Shown piece by piece: positions 44,605 through 53,574 of a DNA stretch of 64,000 nt. A program made the position numbers and the translations under genes. Under the pieces are notes generated by a model. The model did no database searches. It was given only the letters and a program-made list of their open reading frames with translations, and was not told the DNA's origin. Origin of the DNA: an uncultured Alistipes sp. (lineage in GTDB: Bacteria; Bacteroidota; Bacteroidia; Bacteroidales; Rikenellaceae). The stretch is taken from assembly GCA_944321765.1 (NCBI GenBank), contig CALUMQ010000005.1, forward strand, positions 1 to 64,000, given 5' to 3'. Each line of letters begins with the position of its first letter. Position 1 is the first letter of the stretch.

Positions 44605-45117
44605 TCAGATGCAGTGCATGTGGTGTGACTCCTGTGCCGGTTCCCGGGTCTGCCGTTCGAAATTGAGCAACCACGCCTTGATCTCCAGTCCGGCGGCATA
44701 TCCGGTGAGTTCTCCGTCGCGGCCGATGACCCGGTGGCAGGGGATGAGGATGGCGATTGGATTGCGGTGGTTGGCCATCCCTACGGCGCGGTACGCAAGG
44801 TCGTGGCCGATTTGCCGGGCAATCTCCTGGTAGGTGCGGGTCTCTCCGTAGCCGATCGTCTGCAGGGCCTGCCAGACCTCTTTCTGAAACGCGGTTCCCT
44901 GCGGCGCGAGCGGTACCGTGAAGCGGCGTCGGTGCCCGGCAAAGTACTCTCCGAGCTCCCGGGCCGTTTGCCGGAGCAGTGCGGAGGCCTCTTCGCCGGA
45001 GCAGAGGACCGATCCGGGGGGAAGCCCTTCCCCGAACCGCACTTCGGTTACGGCCTGCGGAGAGGCCGTAATGGTCATCGTGCCGAGCGGAGTGTTGATC
45101 TGCAGGGAGTGCTTCAC
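44605..45117 (-). CDS. ogt: Methylated-DNA-protein-cysteine methyltransferase
   Basis: 170 residues. Active-site Cys in IPCHRVIG, Asn hinge in MANHRNPIAI, substrate loop GELTGYAAGLEIK. It removes O6-alkyl groups from guanine by a suicide reaction. Its ATG overlaps the dpp4 stop by 4 nt, so it is translated as the second gene of that transcript. The C-terminal tail is His-rich (SHHMHCI). Confidence 0.94.
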   Translation of the reverse strand: MKHSLQINTPLGTMTITASPQAVTEVRFGEGLPPGSVLCSGEEASALLRQTARELGEYFAGHRRRFTVPLAPQGTAFQKEVWQALQTIGYGETRTYQEIARQIGHDLAYRAVGMANHRNPIAILIPCHRVIGRDGELTGYAAGLEIKAWLLNFERQTREPAQESHHMHCI

Positions 45118-47249
45118 AGGTTCTGCAGCGTGTACTCGATCATCTTGCGGCGGATGTTGACCCGGTCGTCGGGCATCATCGAGTGGTTCTGATCGGGGTA
45201 GATCATCATGTCGTAGCTCTTTCCCGCGCGGTTCAGCGCCCGGGCCATCTCGATGGTGTTCTGGAAGTGAACGTTGTCATCGGCCGTGCCGTGGATCATG
45301 AGCAGCCGCGTGCGGCTGTCGTCGAGCATCCGCGCAAAGTTGATCGGCGAATTCTTGTCATATCCGTCGGCGTTGTATTGCGGCAGGTTGTTGTAGATCT
45401 CCGTGTAGATCGTGTCGTAGTAGCGCCATGAGGTGACGGGGGCCACGGCGATCGCCATGCGGAACAGCCCGTTGCCCTTCAGGGCGCAACCCAGGGCCAT
45501 GAAGCCGCCGTAGGACCATCCGTAGATGCCGATGCGTGCGGAGTCGACCCACGGCTGTTCGGCCAGGTAGCGGGCCGTCGAGAGCTGATCCTCGATCTCC
45601 AGGGCTCCGAGGCGTCCGTAGGTCATCTTCTTGAACTTCTCCCCGCGGAATCCCGTGCCGCGGCCGTCGGCGCATACGACAATGTAACCCTTGTCGACCA
45701 GCGCATCCTCCCAGTCGATCGACCAGCGGTCGGCGACCGACTGCGATCCCGGGCCCGAATACTGGGTCATCAGAACGGGATAGCGGTGTGTGGGGTCGAA
45801 GTCGCGGGGTTTGACGATGTAGGCGTTCAGCGTGTCGCCGCGCTCGGTGGTGATGGTGAAGAACTCCTTCACCGGACGCCGTGTGGCAGCCAGTTCGTCG
45901 CGCAGGGCGCGGCTGTCGGCCAGCGTGCGGATGGTCGTGCCCTCGGCATCGCAGATCGACACGACGTTGGGGGTCGTGGCGTTGGAGAAGGTCGTGATGA
46001 AGTATTTCATGCCGCGGCTCGGAGCCACCGAGTAGTATCCTTCACCGGGAGTCAGACGCTGCTTCTCCTTTCCGTCAAGCCGTATGCTGTAGAGGTTGCG
46101 GCGCAGCGGCGAGGTCTCGGTCGAGAGGTACCATACCCGTTTGCCGTCGGATCCCACGACGTCGGTCACCTCCCATTCGCCCTTGGTCACCTGTCCCAGC
46201 AGCCCGCGGCGCAGGCTGTAGAGATAGAGGTGCATGTAGCCGGTGAGGGTCTCCTGCCGCACGAGAAAACGATCCTTGTCGACGAAGGTCACCGTCTTGT
46301 CGTCGACGCGTTCGACGTACTGCTGCGCACGCTCCTCATAGACCGTGCGCTGCCCGCCATGGGGTTCGCAGACGATCATCTCGAAGACGTTCTGACGCCG
46401 GTTGAGGCGGTAGTACCAGGGGCGTCCGTCGGGTGTCCAGCCGATGCGCGGAATGTACTGGTCGGTCTCCGATCCGGTGTCGATGCGGCTCTTCTCGCCG
46501 GTCGTGAGGTCGGCGATCCAGAGTTCGACGATCGAGTTGCGGTCGCCGGCCTTGGGGTACTTGAACGAGTAGGCGTGGTTGTAGAGTTTCGCGTCGAAGC
46601 GCATCATCTCCATCAGCGGCACCTCCCGCTCGTCGAAGCGCAGGAAGGCGATCTTCCGGCTGTCGGGCGAGAAGGCGTAGGCCTTCGTTACGGTGAACTC
46701 CTCCTCGTAGACCCAGTCGGTGGTCCCGTTGATGATCTCGTTCCAGGCTCCGTCGTCGGTGATGCGGCGCGTGCGGCCGCTTTCGATGTCATAGACGTAG
46801 AGGTCGTTGCGGTCGGAGTAGGCGATCAGGCGTCCGTCGGGCGAGAAGGAGGCGTCACGCGGCGCTTCGGCATCGCGCAGAATGGGCTCCACGCCGTTGT
46901 TGCGCACGAGCGAGTAGGAGGTGGTGTACGAACGCCGGTAGATGGGATTGCGTCCCGAGGCGATGAGTATCGACTGCTCGTCGGGCGAGAGGAGGTAGTC
47001 CGAAATCACGAGATTCGGCGTGGGGGAGGGGAGCAGACTCTCTCCCGCACTCTCCGTATCGTAGCGGAAGCGGCGGATGTCGTTGTTGCGAAGGGTGGTG
47101 TAGTGTTCGCCGTCGGCCATCGAACGGATGCCGTATACCGATTCGTTCATGGCTCCGAGGCGTGCAATCTCGGCATACTCGGTCTGGGCCGCGGCGGATG
47201 CCACGCCGAGCAGGGCGGCGGTTGAAAAGGTCAGGATCTTTTTTTTCAA
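45114..47249 (-). CDS. Dipeptidyl peptidase IV (S9B)
   Basis: 711 residues. Signal peptide (MKKKILTFSTAALLGVASAAA). DPPIV N-terminal beta-propeller (about 80-440) with the double-Glu motif DWVYEEEF (about 175) that holds the free N-terminus of substrates. Hydrolase domain: Ser in GWSYGGFM (about 577), Asp in HGTADDNVH (about 656), His in DQNHSM (about 688). It removes X-Pro or X-Ala dipeptides in the periplasm or at the surface. Confidence 0.95.
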   Translation of the reverse strand: MKKKILTFSTAALLGVASAAAQTEYAEIARLGAMNESVYGIRSMADGEHYTTLRNNDIRRFRYDTESAGESLLPSPTPNLVISDYLLSPDEQSILIASGRNPIYRRSYTTSYSLVRNNGVEPILRDAEAPRDASFSPDGRLIAYSDRNDLYVYDIESGRTRRITDDGAWNEIINGTTDWVYEEEFTVTKAYAFSPDSRKIAFLRFDEREVPLMEMMRFDAKLYNHAYSFKYPKAGDRNSIVELWIADLTTGEKSRIDTGSETDQYIPRIGWTPDGRPWYYRLNRRQNVFEMIVCEPHGGQRTVYEERAQQYVERVDDKTVTFVDKDRFLVRQETLTGYMHLYLYSLRRGLLGQVTKGEWEVTDVVGSDGKRVWYLSTETSPLRRNLYSIRLDGKEKQRLTPGEGYYSVAPSRGMKYFITTFSNATTPNVVSICDAEGTTIRTLADSRALRDELAATRRPVKEFFTITTERGDTLNAYIVKPRDFDPTHRYPVLMTQYSGPGSQSVADRWSIDWEDALVDKGYIVVCADGRGTGFRGEKFKKMTYGRLGALEIEDQLSTARYLAEQPWVDSARIGIYGWSYGGFMALGCALKGNGLFRMAIAVAPVTSWRYYDTIYTEIYNNLPQYNADGYDKNSPINFARMLDDSRTRLLMIHGTADDNVHFQNTIEMARALNRAGKSYDMMIYPDQNHSMMPDDRVNIRRKMIEYTLQNL

Positions 47250-47271
47250 GGTTTCGGAGGTTTGTTTGGGG

Positions 47272-47958
47272 TCAGATGTCTTTGATGTCGAAATCGTATC
47301 CGAGGCGTTTGCCGGTGACGAATTTCGAGTTGTCCATTTTCGTGTTGAACTGGTCGACCGTCACGCGCTTGTTCTCCTCGTAGGGCGGAGTCAGCAGGTC
47401 GAAGTCGAGCGAGAAGTCGATGGCCGCCTCGAGGATCGCCACCAGGGCGTCGCGGTCGATCTCGTCACTCCCGAAGGCCGTGGCGGGCATCGAAGTCTGC
47501 TGCTTGCCCTCGGCAAAGTAGCGGCGTTCACGGTTGATGAAGATCCGTCCGATGAGGTAGCCCTCGTCGGAGTTGCGGTTGAACTTGAACGAATCCGAGA
47601 GGAAATTGTAGATGTTGATCATTCCGCAGTAGGAGTTTTCGCGGTCGGCCTCGACGTAGGGGGTCTTCCAGATCGCATGCCCGGGCTCGAATTCGAAGAC
47701 GTCGGTGTGCATCTGGAAGATCAGCAGGTCGTTGGCCACCTGCAGCTGGGCCTCGAACTTGCCCCGGTCGCGGTATTCGAGCCTGACGCGACGGTCGAGT
47801 TTTCCGTCCAGCTCGTCGTCCATCTCCGAGGCCATCTCCAGCAGCGTCTCCTTCAGGGAGTTGAACGTGGAGAAGGTGTTGTCGAAGACCTTCTGTTTGA
47901 GTGTCGACTTGCGGATGATCGTATCGAGAATCTTTGCTCTCAGCGGGGTTGTTTCCAT
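47272..47958 (-). CDS. Conserved protein of unknown function
   Basis: 228 residues, no signal peptide, so probably cytoplasmic. Acidic and helical at the start (LKETLLEMASEMDDELDGKL), then a mixed part with YCGMINIYNFLSDSFKFNRN and GYLIGRIFINRERRYFAEGK. No known motif. It sits between the LysM glucosaminidase (24 nt) and dpp4 (22 nt) on the same strand, so the four genes 48987-44605 probably form one transcript. Confidence 0.75.
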   Translation of the reverse strand: METTPLRAKILDTIIRKSTLKQKVFDNTFSTFNSLKETLLEMASEMDDELDGKLDRRVRLEYRDRGKFEAQLQVANDLLIFQMHTDVFEFEPGHAIWKTPYVEADRENSYCGMINIYNFLSDSFKFNRNSDEGYLIGRIFINRERRYFAEGKQQTSMPATAFGSDEIDRDALVAILEAAIDFSLDFDLLTPPYEENKRVTVDQFNTKMDNSKFVTGKRLGYDFDIKDI

Positions 47959-47982
47959 ATCGTAGGTGTAAGCGTTCGTCGG

Positions 47983-48987
47983 TTATTTGATGCGGATCTG
48001 CCGGCCGGTCTCCAGCTCGGTTCCGGGTTTGAGCCGGTTGAGCTTCTCGATCGACCGCGTGCGGATGGCGTAGGACTGTCCCACGGAGTAGGCGGTCTCG
48101 CCCTGGCGGCAGATGTGGTGCTGGGCATTCCCCTCCCAGCGCTTCTTCTTGCGCTCGATGTAGACCACCTCGCCCATGAGCGGCTGTGCCTTCTTGTCCT
48201 TCAGGTCGTTGAAGCGGCGCAGGTTGCGCGGCGAGAGGCGGAACTTCTCGCCGATGTTCTCAAACGTGTCGTTCTCCTTGGCCACGACGTAGTGCACGCC
48301 GTTGGTGGCGTAGACGTTGTATCCCGCGTGGGCGTTGATCGTCACGCGGTAGTCGTCGGGGTCGATGGCCGTGCCGCTCTCGGCGGTCTTGTCGACGCTT
48401 GTCTGCGAGGTGAACCATTCGTTCGAGTCGTGCTTGAGCCCGAAGCGCGAGGCGTAGAGGCGTTCGCCGTCGGGCTGATCGAGCAGGTAGAGCTGGCACT
48501 CCTCGATGATGCGGATCAGACGCTGGGCATAGTCCGGCGCCGTGGCGTAGCCTGCGGCCTTGAGTCCGCGGGCCCAACTCTTGTAGTCGTCCGAGGCGTA
48601 GGCGAAAAGCGAGTCGTAACGGGGCTGGGAGTCGAGGAATTCGGCATGGTCGCGGTACGACGCCTCGACCGACGGGTAGGCGCGGAAACACTCTCCCTTG
48701 GCATCGTCGTCGTGATAGACCCGCTCGCCCTTCCATCCGGTCTTGCACTTGATGCCGAAGTGGTTGTTCGACTTGAGCGAGAGGAGGCTGTTTCCGGAGT
48801 CGGATTCGAGAATTCCCTGGGCCATGGTGATGCTTGCGGGGATTCCGTAGCGCTCCATGTCGGCCACGGCAATCGACTTGTAGCGGTCGATGTACTCCTC
48901 GCGCGTCATGCGGACCTGGGCCGTCAGCGACGTCGAGGCGCAGAGCAGGATTCCTGCCAGAGCTATTGCTTTTTTGGAAAAAGTCAT
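47983..48987 (-). CDS. LysM-containing glucosaminidase
   Basis: 334 residues. Signal peptide (MTFSKKAIALAGILLCASTSLTA). Glucosaminidase domain (about 28-160) with IPASITMAQGILESDSG, where Glu is the likely catalytic acid, and HFGIKCKTGW. The C-terminal part has LysM-like peptidoglycan-binding repeats (HYVVAKENDTFENIGEKFRLS and ICRQGETAYSVGQSYAI). It cleaves GlcNAc linkages in peptidoglycan, in the periplasm. Confidence 0.9.
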   Translation of the reverse strand: MTFSKKAIALAGILLCASTSLTAQVRMTREEYIDRYKSIAVADMERYGIPASITMAQGILESDSGNSLLSLKSNNHFGIKCKTGWKGERVYHDDDAKGECFRAYPSVEASYRDHAEFLDSQPRYDSLFAYASDDYKSWARGLKAAGYATAPDYAQRLIRIIEECQLYLLDQPDGERLYASRFGLKHDSNEWFTSQTSVDKTAESGTAIDPDDYRVTINAHAGYNVYATNGVHYVVAKENDTFENIGEKFRLSPRNLRRFNDLKDKKAQPLMGEVVYIERKKKRWEGNAQHHICRQGETAYSVGQSYAIRTRSIEKLNRLKPGTELETGRQIRIK

Positions 48988-48995
48988 TATCTTTG
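48966..48995 (+). promoter_or_regulatory. Promoter of DUF4254-GT9
   Basis: TTG (48966-48968), 19-nt spacer, TATCTTTG (48988-48995). It overlaps the first codons of the divergent glucosaminidase gene. Confidence 0.6.
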
Positions 48996-49010
48996 TTCAA
49001 TCGTTAGCGA

Positions 49011-49041
49011 CAAAGGTATAATTTTCCCGCTGAAAAAACAA
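49011..49041 (-). promoter_or_regulatory. Promoter of the glucosaminidase-dpp4-ogt unit
   Basis: Minus-strand TTG (49039-49041), 20-nt spacer, -7 TACCTTTG (49011-49018), 23 nt before the ATG. Confidence 0.75.
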
Positions 49042-49072
49042 TAGAATAACCTATCCTGCTAAGACCTGAAAC

Positions 49073-49681
49073 ATGTTTACCGAAAACGCGAATCGTATTT
49101 TCACCCGGTCCATCGAGGATTACCACCGCTGGGACGACGTGGATCATCCCCTCGAGAATCCCTTCGAAGGGGGAACGCTTGACCGTCTGCTCTACCACAA
49201 GAACTGGATCGACACCGTCCAGTGGCATCTCGAGGATATCATCCGCGACCCGGCGATCGACCCCGTGGAGGCCCTGAAGATCAAGCGCCGCATCGACCGT
49301 TCGAACCAGGAGCGCACCGATATGGTGGAGTACATCGATTCGTACCTGCTGGAGAAGTACCGCGATGTGAAGCCGGCGGCCGATGCGCGGCTCAATACGG
49401 AGACTCCGGCGTGGGCGATCGACCGCCTGTCGATCCTTGCGCTGAAAATCTACCACATGGAGCGCGAGACCGAACGCGAGGATGTCGGGGAGGCGCACCG
49501 TGAGGCGTGCGGCAAGAAACTCGCGGTGCTGCGCACGCAGCAGGAGGATCTGTCGCGTGCGATCGAGGAGCTGCTCGAAGATATCGAGGCCGGACGCAAG
49601 TACATGAAGACCTACAAGCAGATGAAGATGTACAACGACCCGGCGCTCAATCCGGTGCTTTATGGACAGAAGAAGCAATAA
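49073..49681 (+). CDS. DUF4254 family protein
   Basis: 202 residues, no signal. Mostly helical and charged, with NPFEGGTLDRLLYHKNWIDTVQWHLED and NQERTDMVEYIDSYL. DUF4254 proteins are found beside glycosyltransferase family 9 genes, as here, where the next gene starts 20 nt before this stop. A role in lipopolysaccharide core assembly is inferred from that pairing only. Confidence 0.85.
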   Translation: MFTENANRIFTRSIEDYHRWDDVDHPLENPFEGGTLDRLLYHKNWIDTVQWHLEDIIRDPAIDPVEALKIKRRIDRSNQERTDMVEYIDSYLLEKYRDVKPAADARLNTETPAWAIDRLSILALKIYHMERETEREDVGEAHREACGKKLAVLRTQQEDLSRAIEELLEDIEAGRKYMKTYKQMKMYNDPALNPVLYGQKKQ

Positions 49682-50714
49682 CGACGAGGAGAGCGGCAGT
49701 CGGCATCCGGAACCCCGTCATTTGTTGATCATCCGCACGTCGGCCATGGGCGATGTGGCGATGCTGCCGCATGCGGTCCGGGCGCTGAAGGCGCGTTATC
49801 CGGCGTTGAAGGTCACCGTGGCGACGCAGCCGCTGTTCAAGTGCTTCTTCCAGGGTCTTGACGTCGACTTTCTCGATGTCGACGTGCGCGGCGAACACCA
49901 TCCCATGCGCAAGATGTGGACCCTGGCCGAAGAGATGCGCCGGCGGGGTGTCGATGCCGTGGCCGATGTCCACGGGGTGCTGCGCTCGCGGATCTTCACC
50001 AGTGCGATGCGTCTTCACGGCATTGCGGTGGCGCGCATCGACAAGGGCCGCAAGGAGAAGGAGGCGTTCATCGAGAACGCCGGCCAGGAGATGGCTCCGC
50101 TGCGTCATACCGTCCTGCGTTATTGCGATGTCATCCGTCGGCTGGGCTTCGACTTCGAGGACCCGCAGCCGGTCGGGCGTCAGGTGCGTCCCAATCCTTT
50201 CGGCGAGAAACAGGGCCTGTGGATCGGCTTCGCGCCCTTTTCGGCCCAGCCGGGCAAGACCTATCCCGAGGATTTGAGCCGGGAGGCGGTGCGGCTTCTG
50301 GCGGAGCGCTATGACCGCCTCTTTATCCATAGCGGCGGTGGCGAGGAGCAGCGGTTTGCCGAGCAGATGGAGCGCCTCTATCCCAATGTCACGGCTCTCT
50401 ACGGCAAGGTGCGTCTTGGAGGGGAGATCGATCTGATTGCCAACCTCGACTGCGTGGTATCGATGGATTCGCTGGTCATGCACCTGGCCTCACTCGTGGC
50501 CACTCCCGTCGTGTCGGTCTGGGGTGCCACGCATCCCGGCCTTGGATTTCTCGGCTACGGCGCTCCAACGGAGGGCATTCTTCAGCCCGACATGCCGTGC
50601 CGTCCCTGTTCGGTATTCGGAAACCGCCCGTGCCGTTACGGAGATTTCCGTTGCATGCGGGAGATCTCTCCCGAACAAATCGCGGAGAAGGTCCGGCAGT
50701 TCGTAGGCAGGTAA
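49662..50714 (+). CDS. Glycosyltransferase family 9 (heptosyltransferase-like)
   Basis: 350 residues; start overlaps DUF4254 by 20 nt, and LLIIRTSAMGDVAML (about 22-36) is the usual N-terminal fold. C-terminal nucleotide-sugar part: FAPFSAQPGKTYPED, LFIHSGGG, CVVSMDSLVMHLASLVATPVVSVWGATHPG. Transfers a heptose or other sugar to lipid A core. A C9 run starts 1 nt after the stop codon. Confidence 0.92.
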   Translation: MDRRSNNDEESGSRHPEPRHLLIIRTSAMGDVAMLPHAVRALKARYPALKVTVATQPLFKCFFQGLDVDFLDVDVRGEHHPMRKMWTLAEEMRRRGVDAVADVHGVLRSRIFTSAMRLHGIAVARIDKGRKEKEAFIENAGQEMAPLRHTVLRYCDVIRRLGFDFEDPQPVGRQVRPNPFGEKQGLWIGFAPFSAQPGKTYPEDLSREAVRLLAERYDRLFIHSGGGEEQRFAEQMERLYPNVTALYGKVRLGGEIDLIANLDCVVSMDSLVMHLASLVATPVVSVWGATHPGLGFLGYGAPTEGILQPDMPCRPCSVFGNRPCRYGDFRCMREISPEQIAEKVRQFVGR

Positions 50715-51441
50715 CCCCCCCCCTCCTTGATTCTCTTTCTGATTTAAATAATATTGTCAGCCGCGCCCTGTCGTATGCTGACGGGCTGCGCACTGCAACC
50801 TCCCCCCGCCGTATCCCATTTCTGTTGCTTTGCTTGCTGACCGGCCAAACCCTTCCCGGGGCTTTTGCCGGGACCACCCCCCCCCGATCGATTGGAAATT
50901 TTCGGCTCAATGTCGGACCTTCGTTCGTTATCCGATGTTCCGGACGTTCATATTTTTGACCCGTTCGGATGCATCGAATACCGATCGGAGAAGCCTGGCC
51001 TTTTTTTTGCCTCTACCCCCTTTCTGAAGTGCTTTTGTGGGCCGGAGACGCCTGGGAAGCCGATATAACTAAAATGTATATTTATTTATTGCTTATAATA
51101 TTTATTAATACCTCTGTTTTTAATGTAAAATATTGAGAAAATATTTGGGGGGGGGAATTTTTTTATATTATCTTTGTGAAGCGTAATCAAAAATAAACGA
51201 TGGACGGGTGCTGAACGCAATTGTTTGGGTTGTGTCGGCTGATAGTTTTGCTCCCGAGCCGGGAATGCTCCTTGAGGTGGCAAAAAGTCATTGATCTGTA
51301 ACGAAAATCCCGTCGTTGTACCGGAATTCTTCTGGGCTCCTCTTCCCTTCAAGATTTAACCGATGCCATGAGGTATCTCGTCGGATCATTGTCTTTTGAT
51401 CCCGCTGCATGGACTTGAATGTGGAACTCTATGTTCAAAAA
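50715..51441. other. 727-bp non-coding region with long homopolymers
   Basis: No supported gene. It holds C9 (50716-50724), C9 (50877-50885), T8 (51001-51008) and G9 (51147-51155), a short inverted repeat GTCAGC/GCTGAC (about 50758-50785) and TCCCGG/CCGGGA (about 50854-50873), and a second -7-like TATTTTTG (50951-50958) without a -33. The last 260 nt are the expected untranslated leader of the fimbrial operon. Confidence 0.8.
51144..51176 (+). promoter_or_regulatory. Fimbrial operon promoter with G9 in the spacer
   Basis: -33 TTTG (51144-51147), 21-nt spacer, -7 TATCTTTG (51169-51176). The G of TTTG is the first base of a G9 run (51147-51155), which is followed by AATTTTTTT. Changing the run by one or two bases changes the -33/-7 distance while keeping TTTG intact. 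Confidence 0.7.
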
Positions 51442-52026
51442 ATGAAAAAACTACTGCTGATACTCTCCCTTTGCGTAACCTTTGGCTTCGCGGAGACGGC
51501 ACAAGCGCAGAAATGGGCCGTCAAGACCAATCTGCTTTATGATGCTACGACAAGCATGAATCTCGGTGTGGAGTTTGCCCTGGCGGAGAAGTGGACCTTC
51601 GACCTCTCGGGAAACTGGAACCCCTGGACCTTTTCCGACAACATGAAGTGGAAACACTGGCTTGTCCAGCCCGAGGTGCGCTATTGGACCTGCAAGCGTC
51701 TGGGAGGCCACTTCCTGGCCGGACACCTTTGGGGCGGCCAGTACAATGCGGGCAATATCGACGGACTGCCCGATTTCCTGGGTACGAACTTCTCCAACCT
51801 GGCCGACCGCCGTTATGAAGGGTGGTTTGTCGGAGCAGGCGTCGGTTACGGATATGCCTGGATGCTGGGCAAGCACTGGAATCTCGAAGCCGAAATCGGT
51901 GTCGGCTACGCCTATACGCGTTATGACGTATTCCGGTGCCCGCGCTGCGGCTCGAAGCTCGGCAGCGGCGATCATCACTATTTCGGACCTACGAAGGCCT
52001 CGATCAACCTGGTATTCGTCTTCTAA
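51442..52026 (+). CDS. DUF3575 outer-membrane-like protein of fimbrial operon
   Basis: 194 residues from ATG at 51442 (MKKLLLILSLCVTFGFAETAQA); an ATG 11 codons earlier would put polar residues in front of the signal peptide. The mature part begins KWAVKTNLLYDATTSMNLG, the mark of DUF3575, and ends TKASINLVFVF, a beta-barrel-type end. It contains a CPRCG segment (about 178). It leads the operon of fimbrial genes and probably sits in the outer membrane. Confidence 0.88.
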   Translation: MKKLLLILSLCVTFGFAETAQAQKWAVKTNLLYDATTSMNLGVEFALAEKWTFDLSGNWNPWTFSDNMKWKHWLVQPEVRYWTCKRLGGHFLAGHLWGGQYNAGNIDGLPDFLGTNFSNLADRRYEGWFVGAGVGYGYAWMLGKHWNLEAEIGVGYAYTRYDVFRCPRCGSKLGSGDHHYFGPTKASINLVFVF

Positions 52027-52037
52027 ACGTTACGGCC

Positions 52038-53498
52038 ATGAACAACAACATACGTATCCTTCTTTTACTCCTTTTTACCGTGGGGTGGCTGCTTCCCGTC
52101 GGCGCACAGCAGCCGATCATGGGCGGAGAGGCCTCGGTGACGGATCTCGAAGTTGTCCACGAGGGGCAGCAGCTGCATGTGTCGATGTCGCTCGATGTCA
52201 CGAACCTCACGGTGGGAGGTGACGAGACGGTGATTCTGACTCCCGTGCTGACCCGCGACGGGCGTGTTGCCGAGCTTCCGGCCGTGGAGATCATGGGCCG
52301 TCGCGCCTACCTGCACTATCTCCGCGGCGGAGAGAATCCCGTCAGCGGGCATGCAGCCTATGCCGAACGTACGGCACGACGCTCCGAGCGTCGTGCGGGC
52401 GCCCAGATCATCGCCTACGAGACGACGCTTCCCTATGAGGATTGGATGTCCGGCGCGCTCGTTTCGGTGCGCGAAGGGAGTTGCGGATGCAGCAATACGC
52501 CGCTGGCTCTGGGCGAGAGTCCGCTTGAGCGGGTGCTGGAGCCTGCCTACGAACCGCACTACCTGCTGACGTTCGTCGAACCGGATCCCGAACCCGTCAA
52601 GATCCGCGAGGAGAGTCTCTCCGCGTATGTCAACTTCCGGATCGACCGGTGGGCGATTCTCGAGGATTACAAGAACAATGCTTCGGAACTTGCGGCGATC
52701 CGCGGTTCTTTCGAACGGGTGAAGGACGATCGGGACCTGACCGTCGCGTCGGTTGAGATCGACGGTTGGGCTTCGCCCGAGGGCACCGAAGCCCATAACC
52801 GGCAGCTGTCGCAGCGGCGTGCCGATGCGCTTGCCGACTACATTGCCTCAGCCTGCGGCATCGACCGTGCATCGGTCGGCGCAACGGGTCACGGCGAGGA
52901 CTGGGCCGGACTGCGTGCCGGTGTGGAGGCACTTACGGGGCTGCTCGACCAGCACAAGGTGCTGGCGGTAATCGACGATACGGAGTTGTCGTTCGATGCC
53001 CGGGAGTCTAAACTCAAGAAGCTGATTCCTCCGACCATCTATCAGCGGCTCTATAACGAAATCTATCCGTCGCTGCGCCGCAACGACTATCGTATCGTCT
53101 ACCGGGTTCGGAACTTCGACATCGAGGAGGCGAAGGCGCTGCTTGAAACCGCACCGCAGAAACTCTCGCTCGGCGAGATGTACCGCATTGCCGGGCTCTA
53201 CGAGAAGGATTCCGAGGCCTACGATCATGTGCTGGAGGTTGCAGCCCGGACCTACCCGACGCAACCGGCTGCCGCAGTGAACCATGCCTTACGGCTGCTT
53301 GAACGCGGCGAGTACGACGCTGCCGTGACGCTGCTCCGACAGTCCGACACCTCGGATCCGCGGGTGCTCAACGCACTGGGTGTGGCATATGTCCGCGGGG
53401 GCGACACGGAGGCTGCGCGCGAAGCGTGGGAACAGGCCGCAAAGGGCGGCTCGGCCGATGCCGAGCATAATCTCGGGGAGTTGTCCAGGGCGCTTTGA
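52038..53498 (+). CDS. DUF3868-like protein with OmpA-like and TPR parts
   Basis: 486 residues from ATG at 52038 (MNNNIRILLLLLFTVGWLLPVGA), 11 nt after DUF3575. N-terminal beta domain to about 200 (VTDLEVVHEGQQLHVSMSL), an OmpA-like middle (VEIDGWASPEGTEAHNRQLSQRRADAL, about 238-264) and C-terminal TPR-like helices (ALLETAPQKLSLGEMYRIAGLYE, LNALGVAYVRGG). DUF3575-DUF3868 pairs commonly precede fimbrillin genes in Bacteroidales; the pair may support fimbria assembly at the outer membrane. Confidence 0.85.
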   Translation: MNNNIRILLLLLFTVGWLLPVGAQQPIMGGEASVTDLEVVHEGQQLHVSMSLDVTNLTVGGDETVILTPVLTRDGRVAELPAVEIMGRRAYLHYLRGGENPVSGHAAYAERTARRSERRAGAQIIAYETTLPYEDWMSGALVSVREGSCGCSNTPLALGESPLERVLEPAYEPHYLLTFVEPDPEPVKIREESLSAYVNFRIDRWAILEDYKNNASELAAIRGSFERVKDDRDLTVASVEIDGWASPEGTEAHNRQLSQRRADALADYIASACGIDRASVGATGHGEDWAGLRAGVEALTGLLDQHKVLAVIDDTELSFDARESKLKKLIPPTIYQRLYNEIYPSLRRNDYRIVYRVRNFDIEEAKALLETAPQKLSLGEMYRIAGLYEKDSEAYDHVLEVAARTYPTQPAAAVNHALRLLERGEYDAAVTLLRQSDTSDPRVLNALGVAYVRGGDTEAAREAWEQAAKGGSADAEHNLGELSRAL

Positions 53499-53574
53499 CG
53501 CCGCCGCGATCCCTTCCTCTCAATGAGACGCAACATTCAATCAATCAATATTAATCGCATTATTTTTTAAGACT

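Noticed and set aside
41589-44699. 1036-codon minus-strand frame opposite nuoM/nuoN
   Set aside because: Antisense of clear complex I genes; composition His/Arg/Glu-rich with no domain.
14566-50950. 15-bp sequence GATGTTCCGGACGTT shared by the greA leader and the region before the fimbrial operon
   Set aside because: A few exact 15-mer matches are expected by chance in 64 kb; no other similarity around them.
50597-51068. Short open frames downstream of the glycosyltransferase gene
   Set aside because: They cross the C9 runs, start inside the previous gene or lack signals, and do not resemble proteins.
51086-51352. 88-codon minus-strand frame across the fimbrial promoter
   Set aside because: It runs through the promoter and the G9 run, has low complexity and no ribosome-binding site.
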